Assembly (NCBI GenBank): GCA_014529385.2
Contig: CM043969.1
Coordinates: forward strand, 24,815,946-24,879,945
Source: Adiantum capillus-veneris
Lineage: Eukaryota; Streptophyta; Polypodiopsida; Polypodiales; Pteridaceae
Reading direction: 5' to 3'
DNA: 64,000 nt
Part shown: piece by piece, positions 45,601 through 55,476 of the stretch
How the letters are laid out: each line of letters opens with the position of its first letter
How positions within the stretch are numbered: position 1 is the first letter of the stretch
Program-made: the position numbers and the translations under genes
Notes under the pieces: generated by a model
What the model was told of the DNA's origin: nothing
The model's input: the letters and a program-made list of their open reading frames with translations, nothing else
The model's database searches: none

Positions 45601-48337
45601 GAGAATGGAGCGATAGGAGAGGATGACGGAGCTTAGAAAGTGAAGCTCTGTGGAGTTCTCACTCTCTGTAAGATGTTTTTTAAAATAACATGCAGGTTTT
45701 AGACTTTATTTAAAAAAGTCTTGGCCACTTCAAAAATAAAAGGGCAACTTATAACTTAATAAAAGGGTGTAGCGTAAAAAACAAGGCAAGAGAGAGGAGC
45801 GTTAAAAAAATCGAATGTAGAGAAGGCCGTTTGTAACAAATTGTTGATGTGTCAAGCCACTGAAGAACGGAGCCAACCTATAGATCCCGACGGAGGGGCC
45901 TAAACCCTAGAAGCAATAGAAGAAGCAAAAGCAGAAGAAATTTCATCAACTTGCAAAGTCTTGCCGAGTGGCCTATTCCTAAAGAGGAGTTCCTGCCAAC
46001 TTATGGGACCCTGTCCGATGGGGCCCAAGTGACCTAAAGAGATCAAGTGAAGCGGGACCTCTACACATATACACACACAAATCAATGACATGGCAGCTGT
46101 ACGGACGCCTGCAAAACGCGTTGACTTGCTGATGTGGCAGCCTATACAGATTTCCATGATTTACGTTGGGCAGTTTTCAACGCGAGCTTTTGAGGCTAGA
46201 TGCTTTTCATGTAATTGCTTTTCAAAAGGCCAAGGGCCTTTAGAAATGTGCAGAGGGCTTATTCTCTGGCATGCTTCTCTCTGAAGGTGCAGGGATTGGA
46301 GTACCGGCGTTGTACTGAGTTCAAGCAATATAAAGAAATACCGAAAGGGGCGCCAACATTTGGGGCCAGTGCTCTTGGGGTGTAGTAGTACTCGGCAAAT
46401 CTTAATAATTCAGGCAGTTGATGTGAGAAGGCTGCAGCTGTTAAGTATCGTTTGTCTCTTACCTGACTGTGTGACACTGATTCTAGCTAGTTTATTTTTG
46501 CTCATTTCTTTTGCTTTAGTTCTGGATGGGCATATTGATGTATGGTCTTCTTATGTCAGATCACAGGTGACCTGACTGCCGTTAGAAAAGCTTTATTAGC
46601 CGTCTCCACACAGTTGCGAAATAACCCCCCCAAAAAGCCAGGTGAGGATCCCAAAGCAGTGTCTCGTCTTCCAGAAGAATTTTCCAGAAAAAGCGGGGGT
46701 CTTAGGGCAAAAAAAGCATTGGGAAGGTCTCCACCTAGGCATTCTTTGGGGCAGTCAGCAGGTCTTTCATTATCTCTTGGTGAAGGGGAAGTGACATTTC
46801 GCATAATGTGTCCAAAAGAAAAGATTGGTAGCATCATTGGAAAAGGAGGCAGTATTGTACAGAGTATTCGTGAGGAAACAGGGGCAAAGATCAGCATTGA
46901 TGTGTCTTCTAAAGTTGGAGATGAGCGTGTGATCCGTGTCTCAGCACTGGAGGCAAGTTCTGTTGTTTTCTTAAACATATGATGCTATGCGCCTGTTAGC
47001 TGGGTGTTTTAACTTATTTTGAGTGTTTCAGACACTTGACGATGCGTTCTCCAAGGCACAAAGAGCAGTCATGATCCTTCACAGCAGGATTTTGGCTGCG
47101 GATCAAGATAAGGATGGGCTGGTTACTATAAAATTGCTGGTCCCTGCTGATCAGGCTGGGTGCCTGCTTGGTAAAGGTGGGTCGATTGTGATAGAGATGA
47201 GGAAGTCGACACGTGCAAAGATTCATATCTATGGAAAGGAGCACCTTCCACCTTGTGCTTTGAGAACTGATGAGCTTGTAGAGGTAAGGGTGCTTCAGAG
47301 ATGTTAAGACTATTTGTGAACAAAGTAAGATGTACAGAATGGACCTTGTATCTTTGCAGGTTGTAGGCAAATTTAATGCAGCACATGAAGCTCTTATGCA
47401 AATAACAACAAGGTTACGCAACAATTTGTTCCATGGGGCTGCTGCTGGACCTGGGTTTGGACCTGCGTTTAAGGATGCCAAGCTACCTTCGTTCTCAGGA
47501 CTAGCTTCACCAAACGAAGGCCCACTGGCTTCGAGAACTCAGATGATGCCAGCACCCGCACCATATGAAAGGTATCGGGCACCTTATCAGGATGTTTTGT
47601 CAGGTCTTACAGGGCCTTATTCACATGGAACTTGGCCTTCTCAGGTGAATGTTTGCTCTTGTGAGAGCTGTGAGCTTTGCTGCTTTTCTCAGCTTTACTC
47701 AGGTGTGAATGGGTTGTGTTATTTTATTTTCAACAGCCGGTTCAAACCTATGCCCAAGAGGTTCGAAGTAAAGCTTTGCCCGATCTTTTAGGGCTAGGGC
47801 ACACGAGGGAACTAGGTGTAGAACCGAAGAGGTTAGCATCCACACAGACCACTATCTCAATACCTGCTGTGTGATTTGTTATGAAGCGTGCTAGTAGAAA
47901 TTTACTGTAGGATTCTTTCATGACACTTTGTTATTGGAAGTAGTACCATTAGGTTTCTTCAGAACTGAAGCGGTTTTATTATTGTTTTTGTGGGCACTAG
48001 AGCAAATACAGCATTTATAACATCTCAAACAGTCGAAGTTATTGTGCCTGAGCATACAATTAACTCTATTGTGGGAGAGAGTGGCAGTAATTTGCAGCAA
48101 ATTTGCAAGGTTAGCCACATCAACTAGCATTGCGCTTTTAATTTTGGAGGATATAATAACTGAGTAAGTCTCTAAAGAACTGAATCCCCTTCCATTTTGC
48201 AGATATCAGGTGCTAGAGTTAAGGTGAATGGTGTCACACCAGGAGCATTAGAGAGGGTTGTTGAAATTTCTGGGACTCCAGACCAGACTCATGCTGCACA
48301 GAGTCTTTTACAAGCATTCATACTTAGTGGCCAATGA
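38542..48337 (+). CDS. KH-domain RNA-binding protein, HEN4/RCF3-like (seven coding exons)
   Basis: A multi-KH nuclear-type RNA-binding protein of the plant HEN4/RCF3 (PCBP-like) family. Coding exons: 38542-39684, 46560-46952, 47032-47283, 47360-47644, 47737-47870, 48001-48109 and 48203-48337, giving 816 codons plus stop. Introns 1-4 and 6 are phase 0 and intron 5 is phase 2. The KH loops are GKAG (67-70), GKQG (344-347), GKGG (475-478), GKGG (559-562) and GESG (761-764). KH2 to KH5 are each followed by an exon junction or split near the end of the domain, as in the family. The N-terminus is Arg/Lys/Ser/Pro-rich (SKRRTPQKRAASPPSSS), resembling a nuclear signal. Between KH1 and KH2 is an acidic repeat region (about 115-300). 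The family acts in pre-mRNA processing. No retroelement motif is inside the exons, and all junctions keep frame, so this is a real gene. The start is the first ATG of the open frame after the leader, in the context CAAACATGAGC. Confidence 0.9.
39890..41360. repeat. Three diverged tandem copies of a repeat in intron 1
   Basis: Copies near 39890-40140, 40335-40870 (with an insertion) and 41050-41360 share GTCATG-A/G-CAGAAACT, TGTGTGCGTGTG, GTGTTGGGAGC, GTCAATACTATGCA and a TGACGACCATGAGTCTA-type segment. A fourth copy lies at 50375-50625, outside the gene. Confidence 0.8.
40509..40692. repeat. Small insertion in repeat copy 2 with 12-bp direct repeats
   Basis: TGCTATGGTTAA occurs at 40509-40520 and 40681-40692 and brackets about 160 bp that the other repeat copies lack. 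Confidence 0.55.
41361..42399. other. Intron 1 sequence, nothing recognised
   Basis: Non-repetitive intron sequence. No open frame or element is supported, apart from the possible continuation of the minus-strand gag-like frame described next. Confidence 0.35.
42420..42960 (-). pseudogene. Coiled-coil, gag-like minus-strand fragment in intron 1
   Basis: On the minus strand a frame enters at about 42950 after a pyrimidine tract and runs to 42633: RRSIPLAKPSAWEAYRL, ELQEEMANKKKEMIKKDEQI, then DRLCIKGKFIKLGTFC and, after one stop, RGHINNQ. Heptad-like Lys/Glu repeats indicate a coiled coil, and the final C/H spacing looks like a broken zinc knuckle. It continues in another frame (SELEDDYVLEIDVLKEQLSK) to about 42420. 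A gag-type retroelement fragment is more likely than a host gene, but I do not recognise the family. Confidence 0.4.
43285..43340 (+). repeat. Inverted partner of 46320-46375
   Basis: TGGCCCCAAAGACTGGCGCC and CTTTCGGTATTTCTTTAT here match the reverse complement of 46320-46375. The pair brackets the gypsy-like fragment at 43965-45446. Confidence 0.7.
43810..43980. repeat. Cluster of six AGCGTTTT motifs
   Basis: AGCGTTTTGC or close variants occur at 43810, 43834, 43859, 43911, 43943 and 43970. A plus-strand TATATAAG lies about 100 bp upstream (43707-43714). Confidence 0.75.
43965..45446 (-). pseudogene. Ty3/gypsy gag and protease fragment in intron 1
   Basis: Minus-strand gag start at 45446 (MDSSNSDAQRDDAPGHIQIP, then WITSTFQSLDQRIFALKN), gag core 45004-44735 (KFKKDFAKMDPLKAYAKL), then protease 44482-44123 with VTVLLDNGSSHNFVDAKLVQ (D-N-G-S in place of the usual D-T/S-G) and, in another frame, DRADVILGIPWLNTENTDA (about 44070-44010). 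A zinc knuckle region is not clear. RT is absent, as the frame is cut at about 43965. It is a different gypsy family from the array at 3-21 kb. Confidence 0.7.
45450..46319. other. Intron 1 sequence, possible LTR of the minus-strand gypsy fragment
   Basis: Upstream of the minus-strand gag. No matching LTR copy is present in the window, so an LTR identity is only suspected. Nothing else is recognised. Confidence 0.3.
46320..46375 (-). repeat. Inverted partner of 43285-43340
   Basis: The minus strand reads TGGCCCCAAATGTTGGCGCC and CTTTCGGTATTTCTTTAT, nearly identical to the plus strand at 43285. Confidence 0.7.
46560..46952 (+). CDS. KH gene exon 2 (end of KH2, KH3)
   Basis: 131 codons. Acceptor TTATGTCAG. 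It starts ITGDLTAVRKALLAVSTQLR (end of KH2) and carries KH3 with SIIGKGGSIV and ERVIRVSALE. The donor is GAG followed by GCAAGT, a GC donor. Using the GT a few bases on would bring a stop into frame. Confidence 0.9.
47032..47283 (+). CDS. KH gene exon 3 (KH4)
   Basis: 84 codons. Acceptor TGTTTCAG. Contains TLDDAFSKAQRAVMILHSRI and KH4 with CLLGKGGSIV. The donor is GAG followed by GTAAGG. Confidence 0.93.
47360..47644 (+). CDS. KH gene exon 4
   Basis: 95 codons. Acceptor CTTTGCAG. Starts VVGKFNAAHEALMQITTRLR, the C-terminal helix of KH4, then a Pro/Gly-rich linker. Donor CAG followed by GTGAAT. Confidence 0.92.
47737..47870 (+). CDS. KH gene exon 5, donor uncertain
   Basis: Acceptor TTTTCAACAG. 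The linker encodes PVQTYAQEVRSKALPDLLGL. Two phase-2 donors both join exon 6 in frame: GCTGT followed by GTGATT (end 47870, used here) and AAGAG followed by GTTAGC (end 47831), the stronger consensus, which would shorten the protein by 13 residues. Confidence 0.7.
48001..48109 (+). CDS. KH gene exon 6 (KH5 start)
   Basis: Acceptor GGGCACTAG. Encodes ANTAFITSQTVEVIVPEHTI and SIVGESGSNLQQICK. The GxxG loop reads GESG. The donor is AAG followed by GTTAGC. Confidence 0.85.
48203..48337 (+). CDS. KH gene exon 7 (KH5 end, stop)
   Basis: Acceptor CATTTTGCAG. ISGARVKVNGVTPGALERVV continues KH5, and the reading frame ends QAFILSGQ then TGA at 48335-48337. Confidence 0.92.
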   Translation: MSGARVKVNGVTPGALERVVEISGTPDQTHAAQSLLQAFILSGQ

Positions 48338-50374
48338 TCAATCATTGTGTGGTGAGTGGTTTTGGGATTGTATTATCTCTTGCTTTGTTCCCCTCAACCA
48401 TCTGCCTGGCATCCACTGATGCTATGAATGTAAATGATTTGTAAGATGCGTGCATGATCTGTTTTTCATTGGAAAGCGTTTTTGCTTCTTGAAGAAAGAT
48501 GGTTTCTGGAAAAGTAGCCTTGCTAAACTTAGAATCTTAGAACATGGAAAACCAAGAGACGAGCACACGTTTCTGAGCTACATTGTAACTTTCTGGAATA
48601 GAGGCCATCGTTGCTGAAGGAATGATTAAATACACAATGGTTATATTGTTGGGGAGACCCAGTCCTTAGCTGTGAAAACTTGAAATTTGTCTTCAAATCT
48701 CTCAAATGTCCAAAACAGGTTATGCGGGAGCTGAAACATCCACACAACGTAACCGGAAACTACCTTCGATGTGTCTTCAACTCTGAAATGCACAAAACAG
48801 GTTATTCACGAGCTGAAAGTGAAATTGGAAAACTATCTCGAAGTTTGTCAAGAAAAAAACTTAGAACCCTCAACTCTTTGTACGACTTTAGAGCTCGATG
48901 TACTGAGATCTATTTACCATGGGTACAAGCTTAACGGCAGAGTGGAATGTAAAAAGCTCTGGCCTTCGGAGTCAAAGCTGCATGGCAAGTCCTGGCCTTC
49001 GCTCGGTGAGTAGTAGAGGACAAGCTGTAAAGTTTATGAACAAAGAATCTAGCCAAGTGCCTCTGTTTTAAAGAATTTGATCCGTTCTGGTACTTCGATG
49101 TGGTTTTTTATGAAACATTTTAACAACCAGATCTTTTTTTCGAGTTTCCACTTCACAGTTCGAAGAGGTTCTCAATTAGGTCCAGTCATCAGAAGGTTTC
49201 CTTTTTGTTTTGTGCCGCATATGGGCAGGAAGCCGTTGCTTACTTTGCCCATTGCTTACTTTTTGTCTGTTGTGCTGCACATGGGGTTTGAATGGGTTTT
49301 GCTTCTGTTGTGTTCTTGATGCGGGTTTGAAGGGTCTTCTAATTTCAAGAGTAGATTCTGGGGTCTTTGGTTGGGACTTTTCCAAGGATGTAATGATGGG
49401 ATGCATCGAAAGTGGAATGCAGGCGTAAAAGTGAAGATTGTGGGTGCCTCACTGTAGTTAAGTTTCCAGGATGCTGTGATCGAGTTTTCTGTTAGATTTG
49501 AGAGTCAAGCTAAGGAGACGAGTATGCCCAAGCATTGTGAAAAATGTATCTAGGTGTTATTAGTTAGGTGCTCCTAGCGGGGACTGTAGCATGTTCTCTT
49601 TAATATAGTGAAAAGTTTTTGAGAGTAATCAGTATGAAGGAGCTTTTAGAGGAGAGCCTGAACAAGGACTGCTGTGTTGGCTGGTTGGAGTCGATATGTA
49701 TCATTGAGGTACTGGATATGAGGACGTGAGGTAGTGAGGACAAGGCTCTTACAGAGAACAAGAAGAAGAATACGATGATCAGTCTGTCGGTGAAGTTTGC
49801 CACATGCTGTGGATCACATATCTAATGTGGGGAATCTTTTGTGGCGTGCCAGAGAGGGTGCATGGTTATGTAATGACTGAATGCCTGGTCTAGACTTGGG
49901 TCTAGATGCACTCAAGATCCATAGAGTGGATGTCCCTGTGGTAGTGGGTATTTGTTAGTGGAGAATTTTGCTTGATTGTGCGCTGATGAAATTTAGGGGT
50001 ATTGTATATATATGATAAATGATATCCGATTTTGCCTATCCAGCTTAATGAGGTGGTTTTCATGGGCATTAATTAAGTCAGTTTTATCAGAGTTTGTACG
50101 TATTCCATTCTATGGAATATGTTGGGCCTTGTTGGTCATTGGCCCTCTTGTGTCTTTTGGCCGTGTCTTATTCCTTGATGATGGATGATTTTAGGTTGAA
50201 GTCCCAATTTTTTTTCATGGTGGTTTTGGTGTGCTATAATCTACATCAATGTTTCAAATTTTGGCTTAATATCGATGTATATAATGTGAAATTTGAATGC
50301 ACGCGATTCCATGTCCTTTCAGAGTTTGGAGTGCAGGGTATACTTGCCTATCCACGGTAGTGTTGCCCTGTATC
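48338..50374. other. 3 prime flank of the KH gene
   Basis: The presumed 3 prime untranslated sequence follows the stop. No clear polyadenylation site is called. A short tandem duplication of about 82 bp (AAAACAGGTTAT...GAGCTGAAA at about 48713 and 48795) is visible. No gene is recognised. Confidence 0.5.
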
Positions 50375-50625
50375 CTAGAGTCATGACAGAAACTTGATGC
50401 ATGCGTGCGTGTGTGTGTGTGTGTGGGAACATAACATTGGTACCTAGTTCTACACCCACTATTGGGGTCTGACGACATTTGTGGGGATGTCGTTGTATTG
50501 AGTCAATACTATGCATGATGGAGCTGATGGTTTTATTGTCTTGTGGACGACTACCATAAGGACTTTCTTTTAAAAGGTGAATCTGTGCTTATTCTAGATT
50601 CATCTATATATACATGCGTGCCTAT
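50375..50625. repeat. Dispersed copy of the intron 1 repeat
   Basis: TAGTTCTACACCCACTATTGG, GTCAATACTATGCATGATGG and TATTCTAGATTCATC match the intron copies at 39890-41360. Confidence 0.8.
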
Positions 50626-52630
50626 ATAGGTGATGTGAAATTCATGGTTGTATTATGAAATGACTAAGTATGATGGTGAGAATCATGGTCTAGGTGAGAT
50701 TAACTTTGCCTTGAATCCTTAGAGAATGCTTTTTCTTTGAAATGAGACCTTTAACACTTATACTGAATGTGTCATATAGGACGATCGAATGTTGGTCCAA
50801 GGGCCAAGCCCTTTTCAAATACAAGGTTTGATATTTTTTTGAGTTAAAACATGTGATTTGGTTTTCAAATAAGAAGGCCATTGTGGATGGACAGAGTTGC
50901 TTACAACAAACCAAACCACGCTTGCAGGCATTACCATCTATATGATTTATTGATGTAGCTTGTAGGAAAGTAATCAGGGAGTAGGCTTAAGAGCTTTCTG
51001 AGAAAAGCTTCATTAAACGGAGAGTGACAGAGCTCGCTGAGGTTTAGTTTGGGTAGTAGGGGTTAAGGACAAGCTTTGAAGTGGGTAGTGTGTTTTGAGG
51101 ATACCAATTACCACCCATAATGAAACATGTACCTGTTGTTTGAGAAAACAAACATTTATTGATAATGAGTCACTATCAGCTTTTAGGTAAGATAATTTAA
51201 TGGGAGAATAGTGCTCGATAATTCTTGTTTAGCTCATTTGCACTTTGAAACCATTGCTAATGCCTTGCTTTATTATTGGGAAAAGTACTTAAATACCTAC
51301 CCCTCAAATTTTAAATACTCCCAAAATACCCCCAATATTGTTATTATTTCCCAAAATGCCCTTCAAATTTTCCAAAATTCCCAAAGTTCCTCCAAAGACG
51401 GTTTTTTTTTTCATCTTCTGATTGTTTAGGTGCTAAAACTAGAATTTGAGTTGGTTGTGTAGGCTTTGGAGATGAATTGCTTCATTCTTTTAAACACATC
51501 TTTTGTTGCGAGGTAATTTGTGACAAGTTACATGCCAAGCTCTGATATAGGGATTTCATTTCTCAAAAAGGAATAAAATCTTGATCAATCTAGCCAAAAT
51601 AGATACAAGGGTTTTTACTTTTTTCTCATAGGAGTGTGGCTCTAAATCTTGGGCCATTGCTTTTTCTCACAGGACTGTGGCTCTAAATCTTGGGCTATTG
51701 AAGAGCTCCATTTTGTGCATAAAAGGGTATCCCCTATTACATTAGACTCCATCGCTTGCTTTCATTCATTTCAAGTAGCTTTTAAAAAAAATGCTCAATG
51801 ATGTTAGGAACATGCATGTTCTTGTTGATACATGCGATATATTTGCTAACCATGAAATTGAGTGATAGGAATGACATAACAATGCCTTTTTGTTTTTGCA
51901 ATAGCTTTTGAACTCATGACATTTAAGAGGATCGATTTCAGTAAGCTTTCCTTAACACAAAAAGTGACCCTAAGAATGAGCGTCTCTCACATCTCGGTGC
52001 TTTTCACTAGTCTCATCTTTGTAGGTGTTGCCATGCAGTAGGTTCACTGAAATAAGTAGGTTCACTGAAATAAGTAGCTCCTTTGTGTGCAATGTACTGT
52101 TGGCAGACAATGGTCGCCTGTTAGCACAAAGCACATTTTGAAGCTCTTTTTTGGATATGGTGCATGGTTGCTTTCTATTTTGGTATTTGTGTTCTGGCTT
52201 TCACATATATTTGCACTTTGCACTAGTGATGGGCTATTTATCTATGCTTTTCTTTGGATGTACATAAATAGATGGATTGGTTAGTCCATAGCTAAGCTGT
52301 CCATTCTATTTATGTACATTTGTGTAATTATTCAGAATATATTTATTAAACTTTTTGTGACAGGAAAACGGATGTAGAATAAGATAATGTATATAATGGA
52401 GGAAGTTTCATAGTATAAGGCATACAAGATTGCCTCACCAAAATACACCTCTAGTTGAGCCATTAGAACTGAAAGGTTGTAAGTTTTGGAACTCACTTGA
52501 ATTGATTACGCCAAAGTTAATATGCTCTCTCTCTCTCTCTCAAGCACAAAAATCATAGAAAGTCGATTCATACTAAATGTTGGAAGTGTTTTTTCGACAT
52601 TTGATCACATGAAGTCATGTGCTTGAGTGT
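50626..52630. other. Intergenic sequence with small tandem duplications
   Basis: Two copies of a TCTCA-T/C-AGGA-G/C-TGTGGCTCTAAATCTTGGGC unit lie at about 51619-51702 (period about 42 bp). AGGTTCACTGAAATAAGT is doubled at about 52037-52076. A CT-run is at about 52525-52542. No gene seen. Confidence 0.55.
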
Positions 52631-52639
52631 GCATCATGA

Positions 52640-54660
52640 ATATAGATCGCTCACCATAGGACTGGAAATAGGCTTGCACTCAAGGCCAAACCTATGTCTC
52701 AATATCTCATTATACTTTGTATGACAAGTAGTTTGTCCATCACGTTGTAAAAATAGGCTTGATGCCTCAATGATTATACTTGGTATGACAAGAAGTTGTA
52801 TGCCCATCGCATTGTAAAAATAATGAAGGACTGACACCTAAAACATTAGTCAATTTTGCATACAAATTAGCAATATGAAAATTTCAATAAAAGATAAGCT
52901 TAGCATTCGCATAGAGAAGATTTGTCAATGTAATTCATTCTTTGTTTGCTTAACACACACAATGACGTGTGTGGGACTATTTTGCAAAGGATGTTTAGTA
53001 ATATAAGCATGTATCTTCTTATCCCAAGCACTAGTAGCTTGCTCAAAACCATACAAAGCCTTGTGCAATCTTTATTTTTGTCCACAAATAGACCAACGCC
53101 ACTCATGTAGCATCATTCTTAGTTTGCATAAGAACTAAACAATTTAACGATTTTTTCCACTTGTCTAATTAAATAGGTTTCTCCTCTGAATCCATACTAA
53201 TAACTAGAAGCGTCCATATTAGGATTAAATACAATATGCACAAGTTTCCAAGCATCAAGCAAAAGACACACAATTGCCATAACAAGCAACCCAATCTAAG
53301 GCCAAAAAGGCATGTACATTTGGTGTCAATGATCCCTTGTTAGGATAAAAACACCCACAATGTATAATGCAACTCAAATAGAAAAAAGCTTTTGATCCTT
53401 GGCTTGCCAATGCTTAGACCCTAAGCTATGCATAAATGTACTCACATGTGAGACAAAATTGGGAATATTGGGCCTCATGTTGCGCGCATAGAAATTGCAA
53501 CCAACAATGTGATGATGGAGAGTGACAAAAAAGTAATCTCTAGAATTATGAAAACTTAGATTCAGTCTCGTCTCCATAGCACTTCACCAGAGTAGCAAGC
53601 CATCACCAACATGTAGCCAACATAATGATTGGAACTACATTATCACACTTGGCATTCAAAATGCACTCAATTGGACTATTTCAAAAACCATGTATAGCCA
53701 TGCAAGCACCCCATCGTCTAATACCAAGCACAAGGTGCTTTCTTTAAGCCATATAAATCTTATAAGCCATACAAGGTGCATGCCTTGCTTTCCCTTTTGA
53801 GCATATCCTTCCTCATACAAATCTCCTTTAAAAGAACAAAGTCTTTATGTCTAACTTTTGCTCATTCCAACCCATTATGAGGTGCCATTGCACAAATGCT
53901 ACAAATTGTCGTCATACACAAGAAGTGGAAGAAAAAGTCTCATAAAAAGTGAATTCATTTCTATAGAGTGTAAGTGTTTTCCACAAGTCTAGCCTTATAG
54001 AAATCAATGCTATTATTTGGCTTATGTTTTAGATTCTAAAACATTTAGTAATATTGGCTTTTTTTTAAAAAAGGAGGCAAATCACACACCGTGCCATTCT
54101 TCATAAGAACATCATGTTCAGTTTGCATAGCAAGCAACCAAATTTCAAAAGTATGTGCCTTTGACTAGTCAAGATACACCTAGATCAACTATCATTTGAA
54201 ACTGACATATGATTGTTTCTTGCCTCAAATTGTTATATATGTGGCTAACCACAACCTTAAAAAAGAGCCTACAAAGTATCATACATATATTGTGAGTAAA
54301 CATTGGTCTATTTGGTACTTGATGATAATGATTGCACAACATCCTCCACAAAACCACATCTTGACTAACCAAGATACACTTAGATCAAGTATGGTACAAC
54401 TTGTAGCCCTTTATCTTTAAATCGTAACAAAAAATACACATCTCATAACCTTATCTTGAAATTTTTTGCACTCGAACTCAAGCATTAAGGCACACTCTAA
54501 ACAACCAAAGACACAAATGTAAGCAATAAAAGCCTTGGTGCAATGCCAAGCTTCATATAAAGTGAGAGACTATAAATATTTAGTGGGAACCCTATTGGGA
54601 TAACCATAGCACATATGAAAGCCCTCGGGCAAAATTCATGCTGCAAAAGCTTGACATTTG
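52640..54660 (-). pseudogene. Highly decayed Ty1/copia fragment(s)
   Basis: Minus strand, in order: integrase C-terminal side (NRVPTKYL, LTLYEAWHCTKAF, VFGCLECALML; about 54640-54420), RT pieces (KLDIKTLFF, SPIECILNAKCDNV; about 53870-53640), MRPNIPNFVSHVSTFMHSLG SKHWQA (about 53480-53390), then DCTRLCMVLSK and KIHAYI-like RT again (about 53080-52980) and ECKPISSPMVSDL (about 52670). Many stops and shifts. The second RT stretch repeats a block already present, so at least two copia copies or a duplication are mixed. Two short copies of a GTATGACAAG-AAG/TAG unit lie at about 52720-52815. Confidence 0.6.
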
Positions 54661-54840
54661 ACTATACATCATGCCATCTTCAAAAGTGATTTTTATTGTC
54701 TAACAACTTTTTGACGCGTATATGACACTCTACATTGGTGTTTCATCTCACAACTAGCCAAAAGTTCTTCAGAAATATACTTCCACCCTCAATCTAAACA
54801 ATACATCCACATACATTTTCACCCACTATAAATAGAGTTG
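54660..54840. other. Spacer, nothing recognised
   Basis: No repeat or frame is clear. Confidence 0.3.
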
Positions 54841-54849
54841 ATTGAAGCA

Positions 54850-55140
54850 TATAAACACTGTAGACTTTGCCTTACGTGGATTTACCAATGTCAATCTTGA
54901 GTAATTATAAACAAAAATCATAGTTTAAAAAATATGGAAAATGCAATGGACTACAAACACTTTAGACTTTGGCTTAAGTGGATATACTAGTGTAAACCTT
55001 GAGTAGTTATGAAAACAAAAATCATATAAACACTTTAGAATTTTCCTTAAAGTGGATATACCAATGTAAATCTTGAGTAATTATGAACAAAAATCATAGT
55101 TTTCAAACTAGGGAAAATTCAAAGGACTACAATTGTCTAT
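54850..55140. repeat. Three tandem copies of a roughly 90-110-bp unit
   Basis: TATAAACACTNTAGA, AAGTGGATATAC-C/T-A, CTTGAGTAATTATGAACAAA and AATCATA-type segments recur starting near 54852, 54953 and 55023. They lie in or near a possible copia LTR. Confidence 0.75.
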
Positions 55141-55476
55141 GGGGAAGCTACAACTAAGTTACAAACATCTTGAACTAGGCTATAGATGGGCTAATTATCT
55201 CAAGCCACCTAAAGCATTAAAAAATGCATAGTGACCACCAAATGGAAAACCCCAAAAGGCTAGACCTTGAGAACATGCAATAGCCATGTCTTTACAAATT
55301 GTGCATGTGCGATGCGTGCATGTGGAGAGGGGAGAGGAGAGATAGGTGGAACTACACTGCAATGGAGTGTGTATCCAGGGTTCTTTTATTGTATATGAAG
55401 GAGAATGAATAGAGTTAGTAAGTGAGTGTAGGGTTGGTTATGACGGGGGTAGCCACTATGTCCCTTTACCCCAACA
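55141..55476 (-). repeat. Probable 3 prime LTR of the copia element (minus strand)
   Basis: On the minus strand TGTTGGGGTAAAGG begins at 55476 directly after a polypurine tract (AAGTGGGAGAT, 55477-55488), the classical copia arrangement. Its far end could not be located, so the left boundary given is a minimum guess. Confidence 0.45.

Noticed and set aside
47677-47874. Plus-strand frame across the intron 4/exon 5 border
   Set aside because: Runs through the intron; the exon boundaries with AG acceptor explain the protein better.
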